DNA of 64,000 nucleotides from positions 507,501 through 571,500 of the forward strand of contig JACEFZ010014551.1 in NCBI GenBank assembly GCA_014155875.1, read 5' to 3'. The stretch comes from Cepaea nemoralis (taxonomy: Eukaryota > Mollusca > Gastropoda > Stylommatophora > Helicidae). Positions 10,422 through 21,719 of the stretch are shown piece after piece (position 1 is the first letter of the stretch; each line of letters opens with the position of its first letter). A program made the position numbers and the translations under genes. A model generated the notes under the pieces. It did no database searches. It was not told where the DNA came from and worked only from the letters and a program-made list of their open reading frames with translations.

Positions 10422-10625
10422 AATGTACTAGGCACTTTAAAAGAGGTAGTTTGCCGTTGCTTTCCTCTATGGCAGTGACCATACTGGCCAGATGACCGAA
10501 ACCATTGTCTCTCGAATGAGATCCTCTGCCTGCCGTCGCGAATCTTGAGACCGTAACCAACAAATATCTGTCGGCTGCCCTCAAAGTTTCATCCACCACC
10601 TGCCTTCCGTGATCACAGCAATGTA
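10402..10625 (-). other. probable 5' leader of the RTE-like LINE
   Basis: Lies just upstream of the endonuclease start and reads as a short open stretch ending SNGKLPLLKCLVHYDSPKD. I cannot match it to a protein family, and it is not shared with the copy at 24062. It may be the element's leader or flanking DNA. Confidence 0.3.
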
Positions 10626-10664
10626 ATTATAATTTACCGCTTCTGCTGGGGATCATAGCAGCGC

Positions 10665-10732
10665 AGTGGTCAGTTGGTGAGCCTGGCAACCGACCCGGAG
10701 GTCATGTGGTCGCAAACCCATCAAGGAGGAGA
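10665..10732 (+). ncRNA. tRNA-like SINE head
   Basis: A box A-like TGGTCAGTTGGTGAGCC and a box B-like GTGGTCGCAAACCC about 40 bases apart suggest a tRNA-derived RNA polymerase III promoter of a short interspersed element. It cannot fold as a proper tRNA by eye. Confidence 0.4.
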
Positions 10733-11032
10733 GGGCGGGGTGGGTGTAGATTAAAACAAATAGACCCAGGTTTCCTGATGGACACAGGGGTACCAGGACG
10801 CTGCTTTGGCTTCTTCTACTTGAACCTGTAAAATGTCCCAGAAGCATTCAGTACAGTAGATGACCTTTGACCGGCCTTGAGGTGCGTTAGGTATATGGTG
10901 CCAGCCCCATATTATTATAGCCCAGTCAGCACTGAATGGGTCACGTGATCTAGAACATGCGTATTTACTTCCCACGACGTTTATTGGCACGCTTGTGAGG
11001 CTGAACAGACCTGGCAGGTCAATAAATATAAC

Positions 11033-11102
11033 GTCGCCTCTTTGGGGATTCGAACACATGAGCGCCGGCTGACTGGCAAACGTGCTTCCCTCTCGGCCCC
11101 CT
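11033..11102 (-). ncRNA. tRNA-like SINE head
   Basis: On the minus strand GGCCGAGAGGGAAGC (box A-like, Ser/Leu type) is followed by GTGTTCGAATCCCC (box B). It points toward the tRNA-like head at 10665, which points back at it. Confidence 0.5.
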
Positions 11103-11121
11103 ATAGGCAATATATAGAGGG

Positions 11122-11723
11122 TAAATTCATGAAGCGGTACAATTATTTTGGAACAGTCATAACATCTGATGGGACATGCCTTGAAGAGATTAGAATAAGA
11201 ATCGCCATGGCGATAGAAGCCTTTAGCAAGATGAAAAACATTCTGACCAATAAAAAGATGTCAATTGAGACGAGAAAAAAAGTGTTGAGGGGATATATAG
11301 AGCCTGTACTTTTGTATGGATGTGAAACTTGGACAAAATGCAGTCAAGCTGAAAAACATCTGATGGCTGCAGAAATGTGGTTTCTGAGGAAAATGCAAAG
11401 AATACCATGGACAGACAGAAAAGCCAATGACCAAGTACTACAGGAGACAAATGACAATCGTAAATTGATTAGAGAAATTAGACGAAGACAGTCAACATTT
11501 TTTGGACATGTTATGAGAAGAAATGGATTGGAGAACTTAGTGACAACTGGCAAGATCGAAGGGAACAGACCAAAAGGAAGACCAAGAGGAAAATACCTGG
11601 ATGGCTTGGCCACATGGACTGGACGAGACAGGAACACTGAACTGATCCACGACACTGGTGACCGAGTGAAATGGCGAGTCATGACCGCACACGCTTTCCG
11701 GCATGGCACATGATTGATTGATT
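11122..11723 (+). mobile_element. 5'-truncated RTE-like LINE copy
   Basis: Contains only the C-terminal third of the element. It ends GGCATGGCACA followed by TGATTGATTGATTG, the family's tetranucleotide tail. Confidence 0.88.
11130..11713 (+). CDS. LINE reverse transcriptase C-terminal fragment
   Basis: The uninterrupted frame starts upstream in unrelated DNA (from 11042); the family sequence begins near FMKRYNYFGTVITSDG. It runs through EPVLLYGCETW, a HLMAAEMWFLRKM helix, RRRQSTFFGHVMRRNGLEN, GKIEGNRPKGRPRGKYLDGL and RHGT then stop. No catalytic residues are included, so it cannot act alone. It is the best-preserved example here of the family's C-terminal end. Confidence 0.85.
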
Positions 11724-11744
11724 GAAACTGATGGCGATAACGAC

Positions 11745-11822
11745 AACGGTGTGTGTGTGTGCGCGCGCGCGCGCTCGTGCGTGTGTGAAAGGTAGGTGTG
11801 TATGTGTGTGTGTGTGTGTGTG
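11745..11822. repeat. GT/GC dinucleotide microsatellite
   Basis: (GT)n, then (GC)n, then (GT)n alternating purine-pyrimidine DNA just after the LINE tail. Such tracts can adopt Z-DNA. Confidence 0.9.
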
Positions 11823-12139
11823 AAGACGACTTACCTCATCAGAGATTTATGAATGTAGGAACAACTAATTGAATTCATCACTTTCCCGGCTTATGGCAGC
11901 GATTGCATTCTCCTGGGAAATCAAACTAAATTGCCGTTTTCTATATCATGCCATGTTGCTTATTTCATTGTTTATTGTTTTTGTTTTGTTATGGTGAGAG
12001 ATGCTAATTATTAATATTTTTTGGGCAGTAGATCTTAATTACAGATTCAATTTCTAATTAAAACCGGTTGAAATAATGTAGAATGACAAGTTAGTTGAAA
12101 TAATATAGAATGACAAGCATGTCCTTTTCAGGACATCAC
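11823..12139. other. non-coding stretch
   Basis: Contains a short tandem duplication (TTGAAATAATNTAGAATGACAAG twice near 12068-12118); nothing else recognised. Confidence 0.4.
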
Positions 12140-12330
12140 AATCAACCCCGGCATATAACACTGTGTAATTCAAAAGGCAAGTTTACGTTTAACCGATTGC
12201 TTTTGCTTTCTGAACTAGAACTACTTAAGCTCATACCATTATTATAAAAATCAACAAGTTTCCAAATCGCTTGCAGTAGATTCCACACCCGGTATGCAGG
12301 AATGGAATCTTTTTTCGCTAGTTCTTCGCC
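12140..12330. repeat. dispersed repeat, copy 1
   Basis: Shares a scaffold with 59360-59545: CAACCCC(G/A)GCAT, then GGCAAGTTTACG, TTGCTTT-TGCTTTCTGAAC, and finally ACC/ACACGGTATGCNGGAAT. Family not recognised. Confidence 0.5.
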
Positions 12331-12359
12331 ACATAACTTATGTAAAGTAAAATAAATGG

Positions 12360-12430
12360 GAGACCTTGCTAACAACTGGCAAGATTGTGGGGAAAAGAAT
12401 AAGAGGAAGGCAGAGAACAGATAATAACAA
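12360..12430 (+). pseudogene. tiny RTE-like LINE C-terminal remnant
   Basis: ACAACTGGCAAGATTG then an Arg/Lys-rich stretch matches the LVTTGKIEGNRPRGR segment of the LINE family. About 60 bases only. Confidence 0.4.
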
Positions 12431-12894
12431 GGTTAGCGGGCAGGTGTGCAAGCCACGGCGCAACCATTTCTACTATTGATTTATATTAACTTGTGTTTAC
12501 TTATCCAACACGCTGTTTACATTCTTACATTTTTAATATTTGCTTTCGCCTGCAATTTGTGTCACCCACTTTGTTATGATCTTGAAAAAAGGTTAGATTG
12601 AGAAAACAATTATTTTGCATTTATTGGCGAGCATGAAGTAATGGTGATGTTGACAACAATCTTAAGAGAACAGTTACAAAAGGAACTACGTATAGATACA
12701 AAACAGCTGAATTGTGCGTATGAACATTTTTGGAACACTAAAGTGCTCCGAGAAAATTGATCAATTAGTTACGTACGGCAAGGGTTTAGCATCCATTAAA
12801 TCCAATAAAATATCTTAAATTATTTAATCATGACGTCTAGAATATCGAAGATAACGATTTGTAAATTATACTTTATGTCGGCTCTGATGTTGAT
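12431..12894. other. non-coding stretch
   Basis: AT-rich; no coding signal or repeat recognised. Confidence 0.35.
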
Positions 12895-13025
12895 CATCGT
12901 CGTCATCTTCATCCTCCTCGTCATTCTCTTCCTTCTAGTATTATTCTTCTTACTTCTTCTCCTTCTCCTGCTCACTCTTCCTCCCCCTACACCTTTCCAC
13001 CCTCCTACATCTTCTTCTTCGTCTA
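12895..13025. repeat. pyrimidine-rich CTT/CCT tract
   Basis: Imperfect TCTTC/CTCCT repeats on the plus strand. The Leu/Pro-rich and Arg-rich frames through it are repeat artefacts. Confidence 0.7.
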
Positions 13026-13074
13026 ACCCTAAATCAGCAATCATAAACTATGTTATGTTGTTTGTCCATCAAAA

Positions 13075-13440
13075 ATGATGATGACCATTCATTCCATCCA
13101 GTGGGGTTGAAAGTATGGAGCGTGAGTTCTAAGATGGCTGATAAGGCCTATTTTGGCTCGAAATGTTCTTTGACAATGTGGACAACGAATACTTGACGTT
13201 TCTGGAGGAGGATTTCCTGCAGTGGATTTTCTGTCCTGCCTTTTCTTCACAGCTATTACATTCCTGGTTGCTTCACACTTGACTGCACCCTTGCGTAATG
13301 ATGTACGCCACAAATTTCGGTCTCTGGCTGCAGTCTCCCAGGTGTCGTGATGAATTCCAAAAGCATTCAGTGAGATATTCAGAGTGCCTTTAAAGCGTTT
13401 CCTCTGGCCGCCTTGGGAACGTTTACCACAACGCAACTCG
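13075..13440 (-). pseudogene. LINE C-terminus with C2H2 zinc finger
   Basis: On the minus strand CGKRSQGGQRKRFKGTLNIS and WETAARDRNLWRTSLRKGA are followed by CPHCQRTFRAKIGLISHLRTH, a C2H2 finger. This Arg-rich segment with a terminal finger is a known C-terminal ending of some animal LINE polyproteins. It is truncated at 13440, and after the stop it ends in GGTCATCATCATTTTTGATG. It is a different family from the RTE-like copies around it. Confidence 0.65.
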
Positions 13441-13489
13441 CCGTAAAAAATTCATTTAGGGAGCCTGTGATCTAGTATGGCTGGCCATA

Positions 13490-14430
13490 GTGGAAGAGAT
13501 TGGGACCTCACCATGTAATATCCCAAAGACAGCAATGGTAATTCAACAACAAGAAAACAGCGACACGGGTAATTCTTGGCCCCCTGGAGATGAGCCTGTT
13601 GTAAATATTCACAGGGAAGAGACAACTCCTATAGTGAATAAGGAAGTGCACAATGATGACTGCATCCCAAATTCTTTTGAAAGGATGCATTTTGACAATA
13701 CCTACCTGAAAAGTAGAAGGAGAAGTCTGAGAATTGGTAAGTGGGGCTTATATCAAGCAGGGAAGTTTGATAAACTTATTGCAGAGGCAAAAAGCATGAA
13801 TTTAGATATCTTAGGCGTATCTGAAACAAGATGGACAGATACAAGTTATATAAGGAGAGAAGATTACGTATTCATTAATTCAGGAGAAGATCATAACGAG
13901 AGAGGAGTAAGAATTTTAGTAAAAGGAGATTTAAAGAAAAATATTAGTGGATTGTGGACTCATACAGATAGGAATATACTTCTCAAAATTAAGGCTAGAC
14001 CGTTCAACATAGTAATTATGTAGACATATGCTCCAACAACTGATTATAGTGATGAACAGCTAGAAGAATACTATGAAGACCTACAACAAACAATGAAAGT
14101 TGTAAAATCATCAGAGGTCCTAATTTTCATGGGAGACATGAACGCAAAAGTCGGAAAAAATAAATATAAGCAGATAGTAGGGCAATATGGTATGGAAAAC
14201 ACAAACGACAGGGGAGACCGGCTGATACAGTTCTGTGAAGAAAATAAACTTATTGTTTGCAACACATTTTTCCAACATAACCCTAGGAAACTGTATACAT
14301 GGACAAGCCCTGGAGATAGAACAAGAAACCAAATTGACGACATTATGATTAGAAATATATTTAAAAACAATGTTAAAGATGCCAAAACATACCCTGGTGC
14401 TAATATCAACTCTGAACTCCCGTTCTTGTC
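13490..14430 (+). pseudogene. LINE AP-endonuclease domain fragment
   Basis: Two frames. 13490-14023 has LYQAGKFDKLIAEAKSMNLD, ILGVSETRWTD (the metal-binding Glu) and the start of the beta core, and ends at an in-frame stop. 14093-14430 has FMGDMNAKVG (catalytic GDxN), RLIQFCEENKLIVCNTFF and RNQIDDIM. The first strand is damaged (IGKWGLYQ where the family has a WNVR motif). It nicks DNA in working elements. The first ~75 residues are unrecognised and could be leader sequence. The fragment stops abruptly at 14430, where another element begins. Confidence 0.75.
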
Positions 14431-14439
14431 CATTCGGCC

Positions 14440-15715
14440 AGACTGACCTACTAACAGAGATACCTGGAAATGACCTTCGACAGAAGCCTGTCATTCAGAG
14501 ATCACGTTGAAGCAGTTATAATGAGATCTAAGAAGAGACTCGGCAGCAATGGACATGGAGCAAAGACTGTTGTTCATACTCTGTCAGCATCTGCTTCTCT
14601 CAGTAATCGGGTGTGGATTATGACTGCTCATGGTGTCAATGAGTTAGATGGTGAAACCAGAGTGCATACAGAATGAAATTTTGCGGGTGATACCGGGATA
14701 CACAAGGGGGGCGCCAGTAACCTTACTCACCAATGCAGATAGGCTCAAAGTGGAGCAGGCTAAATCCTACCTCCGAGTCGCTGCAGACACAGAACACCTC
14801 TTGCATGAAGCTCTGGAAACAGTTAAGAGCCACGCACTGATCAGTAGAAAATATGGATGTATCAGGCAGAGAACACAATCAGAGAAGTGTGCATGCTTGA
14901 GAACACTAGGAGAGGAGAAGAGTGGGTCAGAATACCGGAGGGAAAAGTCAGACCCATGCGGGGTCATAATAACATTAGATAGCGTATATAGAGATTGGCT
15001 GGCAGGCTGCATTGAATGGGAAGTGCAACAATTGATACATGACAATTCACGACCAGGTGACGTAATCATCTACACGGATGACTGTGTGTTAAGAGGTGAC
15101 AGACGTGGCTGGGGGTTTGTGGCGAAGGTTGGTGGACGGTATTTGGTGCAGGAGAGCCTGACATATGATACCACATCATCTAGTCTAAGAATATAGGTGG
15201 AGGCGGTTACGGCGCTATTACCCTGGCCGGAGGACAAGCAGCACACGCATATCGTGATTGCAACGAACTCACCAAAATATGATGAGAAAAGTGAAGATAT
15301 GTATGCTTCGGACAAAGTGACAGGCTTCAGTTTAACGATTAAAAATAGAGAGAAGCTGTTGCCTTCGTTTCTCTGGACGTGCTGGCGAGTTGGAAAACGA
15401 GCAGGCGGACAGATTGGCTGGGAATGCATGGTTCGGTAGAGTACTGGTGCTTGATAAGGCAGACATGGTCATGGCCTATTGTGATCGTGTGTATAGTGCA
15501 GACGAACAAATAGCTCATCATGCCTGGAGAGAATGGTGCTGCATATAGTGACCAGAGGATCTGGCCGACACTTAAGACTCCGAGGAAAGGCTAGAAGGAC
15601 ACATAATTTAGACTGCTACTGGTACCATTAGTACTGGGACTCTTCGCTAGCTGTTGAAGATGAGGACTGAACACGGATGGTAATGCCCCGAGTGCTATGA
15701 TGTTGCCTCTCTAAT
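14440..15715 (+). pseudogene. decayed RNase H-bearing LINE (I group)
   Basis: Begins in the polymerase thumb (YLEMTFDRSLSFRDHVEAVI, like residues 60-80 of the 7273-8730 protein). It continues through VKPECIQNEILRVIPGYTRG and LKVEQAKSYLRVAADTEHLL into RNase H: VIIYTDDCVLRG and SSSLRI-stop-VEAVTALL, then THIVIATNS. Several stops and frameshifts follow up to about 15715. It is older than the other two copies. Confidence 0.75.
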
Positions 15716-17084
15716 CAACACAAGATAAATGGAGTCTGAGGTATTGTAATATTAGTTCCCATAATAAGATAATTACCACCAAACTAGTATTTTCAAATAT
15801 GAAAGTATACCAGCTGCATAAATCTGTATATAATTACAATTCACAAAGTGTTGACGTTATTGCAACGTGATAGTTACTTCACAGGATCATCCATCATGTA
15901 CATTAAATATACATGGGTCTCAGAACTTATCCCCAACACGCACAACAGAAGGTACTGAAGACTCAGGCAGTCGAGTTCAGTAAGCAGGATTTGGCACCTG
16001 ATGATGATGAGTGCTGGTCTCTCTGTGGCCTCGTCAAACATGTATCAGAGATATATGTGGTAACGTGTTTCATGGGGCCAGTTTCCCTAGGCGAATTGCC
16101 CATGTCGTATCTTTAGTGCTGGCTCAATCACGGAAAATATAAACATATCCCCAGTTTGCCTTAGATTCTCTTCTAGGGGAATTATTCATACTATATGTGC
16201 CCAGGCTAAATTTTACAGTTATAAACCGTACTCACAAAAGATTATGTATAGCCTGTCTGGACATAATTACGAAAATATAAGTCCTGGTTAGTATTTCGGA
16301 GTACGTGCACGGCGTGGAGAATCTCTTATTGTCGCCGACAGAAGTACTGATGATATTATCCGAGTGCACAGACAAAGTGATGCTGTACAAACCAAACCGA
16401 CAAGCACTAATGTGGTTAAGAAGCTACTGGGACGCTGTCATGTCTATCATGTTCATTTCTAGGGTAATTGTCGATGCTATCTTCGTCTTAACTGTCCTTG
16501 TTGGGTTACTGGCTGCAGACGTACACAGATCGCATGAACAGGGGCCATTACTGCGGACGATAGTGACTATCTTGGGTTTATTTGCACGATTTCTGTGCCC
16601 ACTTCAAGTATTTCACTGACGGCTTTAATTTATCACTTTCCTCCTCATCTGATATGCTCATTCAGTCTAAGAGCAAGATGAATTACAGTGCAATGAGATT
16701 ACGCAAACACCCACACACACCCCTACACTCACATACATACATACTCATACGTATTTACACATGTGTAGAAACAAACATAGCACACAAACATGGTGTCATT
16801 GAAGGAAGCACTATTCACACAAAATGTCATAATTACATCTAAATATAATATCCTAACACACACTAAAGCACTCATTACTTCCATTTGTGAATATCGACTG
16901 AATGAATTGGAAATAGATATAAGCGTAGACCGACACCGAATGGCAACTATGGTTAGAAAGGGCGCCATTACACGATAGACACGTGTGCCCAATTAGGTTG
17001 TGTCATCTGTTTGAACTTCTCTCTATGCAAATGAAGGGTATAGATAGTTCAATAATATACTTCTATAGTAATATAATGAAGGAA
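15716..17084. other. non-coding stretch
   Basis: No recognisable gene. A CA-rich run lies at 16700-16760. A 104-residue frame at 16305-16619 has a hydrophobic middle but no similarity I recognise, and its codon pattern gives no support. Confidence 0.35.
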
Positions 17085-17265
17085 AAAACGCACGTTTACT
17101 CCGCAAGTTGTAACAAGACTTTCGATAGATTAAAAGGCACCGAGATTATAAACACGCTTGAAAATCTCCAAACTGATGGGAAAGACATGGCACAGGTAAA
17201 GAGCCTACATTGGAACCAATGTGGTGAACTAAATATTAATAATGTATCAGGTTGTCATATGTTGT
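17085..17265 (+). pseudogene. RT palm remnant of the RTE-like LINE
   Basis: Encodes NKTFDRLKGTEIINTLENLQ then TDGKDMAQVKSLHWNQ, matching KAFDRVRHANMVDMLADLQ then TDGKDIRLIKTIYWKQ of the 6281-6976 copy. Motif A has lost its surrounding residues. Confidence 0.6.
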
Positions 17266-17280
17266 GATAGAAATTGGGAT

Positions 17281-18924
17281 CACGTTGTGCATTACCCGTA
17301 TTCTAGATGTATAGAAAGATGGGCCCAATTCCGCTCAGTTGTATAACAGTCAAGATAAGAACATTGACCATTAAGACTCGGGTTTGTCTAGGGTAGTCCC
17401 ATGGAAGATAGCAGCACAATATGAATTTATTCCTCTCGCATAAGAATCCCCATAGCTCTCAAGCCTCCTATAATTTGTAATTCTAGTCAGTCTGGAATGA
17501 CTGTATCAGAATGATAAAGGAATCAGTGAAAGAATGGTATGGACTACGGGTAGTTACTGGAGAAACGTTCATCTATTTCTCAGCAGATTTCACCCCTCCT
17601 CCTGTGTTCTTCATTATAGTATATTTTAATTATACACAAACAACAACCTGTTGACGAACAATCTTATACAAACAAGTGAGCTGGAAATAAAATAGAGAAG
17701 TATCTAGTGTTAATGGGTTTATTAACTGTTAAACTTAAGTTGGATCAACGGTACACAATTCATGTCATTTCACATGTATGTTAGTTTGTTACAACATAAG
17801 TATACATAGAATGCATGAATATTATGCCCTCCCCTTTTCAAGGCTACAACTAATTTATGTGTGTTTTTATATCTACTGTGTGTTAACTGTGGAAAGAAAA
17901 TTGTCCTTGTCACATTGGATCAGTGGATCATCCTGGAAAAAAAAAACAAGAATTTGAATGGCCTGGTTTGGTTGGCCTCTTCTGCTTCTGAGTGGATATA
18001 TATGTGTGGGTGGATCCACTTCAGAACCTGCCAGTTGGGTCAAGCTGAAGGTTGCTCTTACTCTGGTATATGCCTGAGTCGTCTCGTTTTCTCACAAGTT
18101 TGGTTGCATCTTCTCTTCTACACTTCCACCAGCTGCACCACTGTAGTTTAGACAATCATATGTATGTACATTCTAACCAACTCATTGTTGTGTAGAGATA
18201 GTTAAGAATGAATAAGGATAGTACAGGGAGGATGATAAGGAAGGAAGAAATCTAAAAGACTGAGTGTAAGGACTATACCCCTCTCTTAGCTGGTGTTGTA
18301 TTAACTATGCATGTCAATGGTTATCACACTATGAATGTTGCTATCATCCGGCCCTGCTGTATGTATGTGTTCTCAATGTAACTGGAGTTTCATTGAGATG
18401 TTTACAAACAGGCATTGACAAGACTGATGATATGTTGTTTCATGAGCAAATCAAGTCAAGTTGATAGGACTAGACAATGATGATGGTAGGATGGCATTAA
18501 TAAATGACATACTAATATTACATCTTTATTTACTCATTTTGGTTATGCATGTTGTGTGTAATTTGTCCATGAGCATTGCATGTTAATCAACTGGTGTTTC
18601 TTCTTCTTCTCTCAACTCGCCTCCTACTATCTGTTGTTGTGTTCTATTGTGTTGTGTTGACTTCTGTTGACTGGGAGTTCTCATAGAGTCTAACAAATTC
18701 CCCTCCAGTCTTCAGCAGTTAAATATGAGTATAACTCACATATCATTGATTCTTGTTCATGAATAACATAAAGAAAAACCTTATGTGTACTGGTACAAAC
18801 TGTAAACCATACATAATCATGATAACAATCAATGTACATCAGTGTGAGAAGTTCACATGAAATTGTACCTTTTCCACTAATTTTCTTCTTCTTCTTCTGC
18901 AGTCAGTGTGCACTAATCCCATTC
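17281..18924. other. non-coding stretch, possible LTR debris
   Basis: No gene. On the minus strand a purine-rich CTGGAGGGGAATT is followed by TGTTAGACTC (about 18700-18680), which could be the polypurine tract and start of an LTR. I could not find a matching second LTR. Confidence 0.25.
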
Positions 18925-18925
18925 T

Positions 18926-19010
18926 AGTTAGTTAGTTAGTCGCAGTTCCAACTTCACAGCAACGGGTCGTCCCCATTATGCTCCGTTCCTATGCCAGTGA
19001 TAATGCCGCC
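18926..19010 (-). mobile_element. 3' end of an RNase H-type LINE with (TTAG)n tail
   Basis: TTAGTTAGTTAGTCG then GTTCCAACTTCAC and CGTCCCCATTATGCTCCGTT. The same stretch recurs at 60960-61050, and the tail at 7245. Only the last ~85 bases of the element remain. Confidence 0.65.
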
Positions 19011-20589
19011 GCCAGAATGTCAACACACCAGTCCCCCACGAAACACCCAATTCATCTCTGATGGAATCGGCAGTCATTTTCCTATCTAGATGTTTCCTAG
19101 ATCCACGAACATACAGTTCATCACCGACGGCAGTGGCAGTCAACCAGAAGCCCCGCAGCCACGCATTTCTACATAAGGCAAAAACCGGTCAACTCTGGGA
19201 CATAGCCACCTGCCATCGCTCCGAACACGCAGTCACGTTCCAAAAAAAAACAAAACAAAAACTTGGGCAGATTCAAAAGCACTTCACACGAAACTCACAG
19301 CTCACAGTGTCGCGCCACGCACTCACTCAGTAGCAGGACGACGGAACCATCAAGCCTCCTTTGTCGCCTCTTACGACATGCGTGGTTGGCTACAGTGTTG
19401 CTATTCTTTGCTTCCCTTATGGGCCCCGGCAACGTTGGCTATCAACAGTTGGTTACAGACAGAGGTTTAAGTCTCCCTCATGTCTGGACAGTTTGTCTAA
19501 GCACAACTATCACAAATGGCAATTTGTGAAACGTAAACTTAGTAGAAACTGCAGTTAATTAGTGCTGTGTCTAAGTGCCAAATCTGTCACATATATACAA
19601 CAATATTACATCAAACCATGTCAACTCAGCTTGGAAAGGAGGGAGGAAACATATAAACCCATCTCTCTTTCTCTCTCTAGATGGTGTACAGGCAAAAACA
19701 TGTAGGTTTCAAGCGAGACAGTGGTTCATGCACAAACTGCCTTCTAGATAGTAAATAGTAAAATAGGCATTTTTGATTAAATGCATAAGAGTGCATTAAG
19801 AATTCCGTCTCCTACAGTTTCTTATGATAGTATGTTGTAATATGCACATTTTAAAGACAACAGAATTAAAGAATCACTTCAGAGCGAGCAGTTTTAGAAA
19901 AAAATGTGATAGCGTCAATTTGGCCGGGGAATGCTACAGTTCAGCTAGAAATGGCAGCTTGCAAGTTAACACGCCAGAGTTTTTATATTATTAATAATAC
20001 ACTTAAAATGACGCACAGACACTGGATACCTCAACAGTACACTTCTGGGCATCATGTTGATCTATAGACTGATGAGCTTACCTCTTGTCAGAATAAACTA
20101 CACATATTTGAAAAATGTCGGCCACCGCTCAAGTGACTGAACTGTCCGCCTGTATCTTGTTTGGAAGAATACGCAAATTCAAAAAGTTGGACGCTGTGGA
20201 CAGGCCGAACCAAGATCACGTGACCGACCTTCTCCAATGGTTCAATGTGGTGAGGACGCTGTTTAGTCTAAATATAAGCTGACATGTGTCCATCTCGAGT
20301 GTCAAGTGTGGCGTAGGGTGTTATCGTGCTTTCAAGTGCAATATTTTACTCCGGTTGGTGTGCAATTGTTGACGCACTGTAACATGATGAAGTCCGTTAT
20401 GTCACACAGGTTAAAACAGCAAATCACGAAAGATGTTCGACATGGATATCAATGTCTCCATAGCCTTGCCCCTATTGTGGTAATAGTGTCAAGAGACATG
20501 TAAAAGAAATGAGAGCAATCGCCGTTGGGAAACATAGATAACATCAACAATGTGAGCAAGAGATGCAGATGAGGCAGCGTAGCTGCTGC
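19011..20589. other. non-coding stretch
   Basis: GTCGCCTCTTACGACATGCG at about 19363 looks like a motif common in animal interspersed repeats; otherwise nothing recognised. Confidence 0.3.
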
Positions 20590-20662
20590 AGCGTACTGAC
20601 TAACATGCTTGCCTTTCACCCGGGTGTCGGGGGTTCAAGTTCGCAGCGGATGGTTTAGAACA
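20590..20662 (+). ncRNA. tRNA-like SINE head
   Basis: A box A-like GACTAACATGCTTGCC and a box B GGGGGTTCAAGTTCGC with about 30 bases between. A body of unknown family follows to about 20780. Confidence 0.45.
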
Positions 20663-20814
20663 TAACATAGACGAGCTGCCAGGTTGGCTTAGCCGAAAAT
20701 GGGTGCCAGAAAATATCTCATGAAGTAAAGGCGACCAAACCATCCCTCGAGCCCCGATTGGTCGAAAATATGGGACTATCATCAGTTGCCTGATGTACTT
20801 CAAGACCATAACCA

Positions 20815-21245
20815 TGTCCCATGAAGGTATTACATCAGCCATGTCCCATGAAGGTGTTACTCTCTCCCAACTCTCTCCCATGAAGTTGTTAAATCAACTC
20901 TCTTCAATGAAGATGTTACATCAACTCTCTCCCTTGAAAGTGTTACATCAACTCTGTCCCATGAAGGTGTTATATCAACTCGGTCCCATGAAGGTGTTAC
21001 ATCAACTGTGTCCCATGAAGGTGTTACATCAATTCTCTCCCATGAAAGTGTTACATCATCTCAGTCCCATGTAGGTGTTACATCAACTCTCTCCCATAAA
21101 GGTGTTACATCACTGATGTCCCATAAAGGTGTTACATCAACTCTCTCCCATGAAGGTGTTACATCAACTCTCTCTCGTGAAGGTGTTACATCATCCACCC
21201 CTTTCCCACGAAAATGTTACATCAACTATCTCCCATGAAGGTGTT
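20815..21245. repeat. 27-bp minisatellite
   Basis: About 16 copies built on TCCCATGAAGGTGTTACATC plus AACTCTC. The exact 27-base period (nine codons) keeps all frames open and produces nine-residue peptide repeats that I regard as artefacts. Confidence 0.95.
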
Positions 21246-21261
21246 ACACCAACGGTCCCTC

Positions 21262-21297
21262 TTCATTCATTCATCCATTCATTCATTCATTCATTGG
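21262..21297. repeat. (ATTC)n microsatellite
   Basis: About eight tandem CATT units. Confidence 0.9.
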
Positions 21298-21719
21298 CAC
21301 CTTGCCGTCTTCACAGACGATAGTTTGTGCTTCAAAAAGGCATACTAACTACAACCCATGGCGGTAGCGAATGTGACCATACCTCTGCATGTTATTATAT
21401 CAACCTTCTCTTTCCCAGCACGTGTATTCTTTGATTTCCCTGCTCCTGTTATTTCTCCAAGCGTTAATAAACGAGTACTTTAGGTTTGTTTTGTCTAGTT
21501 AGTTTGTAATTTAATGTGCCATTAACAAAACAAGGAGCTAAATTGCATTGTGTGTATGTTCCCTAAGAAAACATTACTTGGTCCATTATAACGGTAAATA
21601 TTTATTTACACGACCTGAATTGCTTTTACAGTTGTCACTTCCATCTATTGTGACTGACATTAAATGTACCAGTATTGTCATATCAAGAGTTGTACAATTG
21701 TGTTGAAAGTAAATGTTGT
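21298..21719. other. non-coding stretch
   Basis: Nothing recognised between the two minisatellites. Confidence 0.35.

Larger units (their letters stand above)
5466..10425 (-). mobile_element. RTE-like non-LTR retrotransposon, split by two insertions
   Basis: Read on the minus strand: an endonuclease start at 10425-10345 (LKLATWNVRTL), decayed endonuclease at 9704-9040, a linker at 9028-8748, and reverse transcriptase from about 7230 to 6120. A C-terminal segment ends in the family signature (about 5800-5470). The 3' end carries ATTGATTGAT. Removing 7245-8733 and 9705-10344 restores collinearity with the related copies at 24062-25270 and 46606-48345. Stops and frameshifts show it is dead. The family label RTE-like rests on the single EN-RT layout and short-repeat tail. 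Confidence 0.8.

Noticed and set aside
16305..16619. 104-codon frame with hydrophobic centre
   Set aside because: No similarity recognised, isolated and without splice or promoter context.
17680..18710. Possible minus-strand Copia or Gypsy LTR (purine tract before TGTTAGACTC)
   Set aside because: No second LTR, no target repeat and no pol sequence could be found; left as unassigned.
20793..21323. Nine-residue repeat peptides and CRISPR-like spacing
   Set aside because: A 27-bp tandem minisatellite without unique spacers; not a CRISPR array and not a credible protein.
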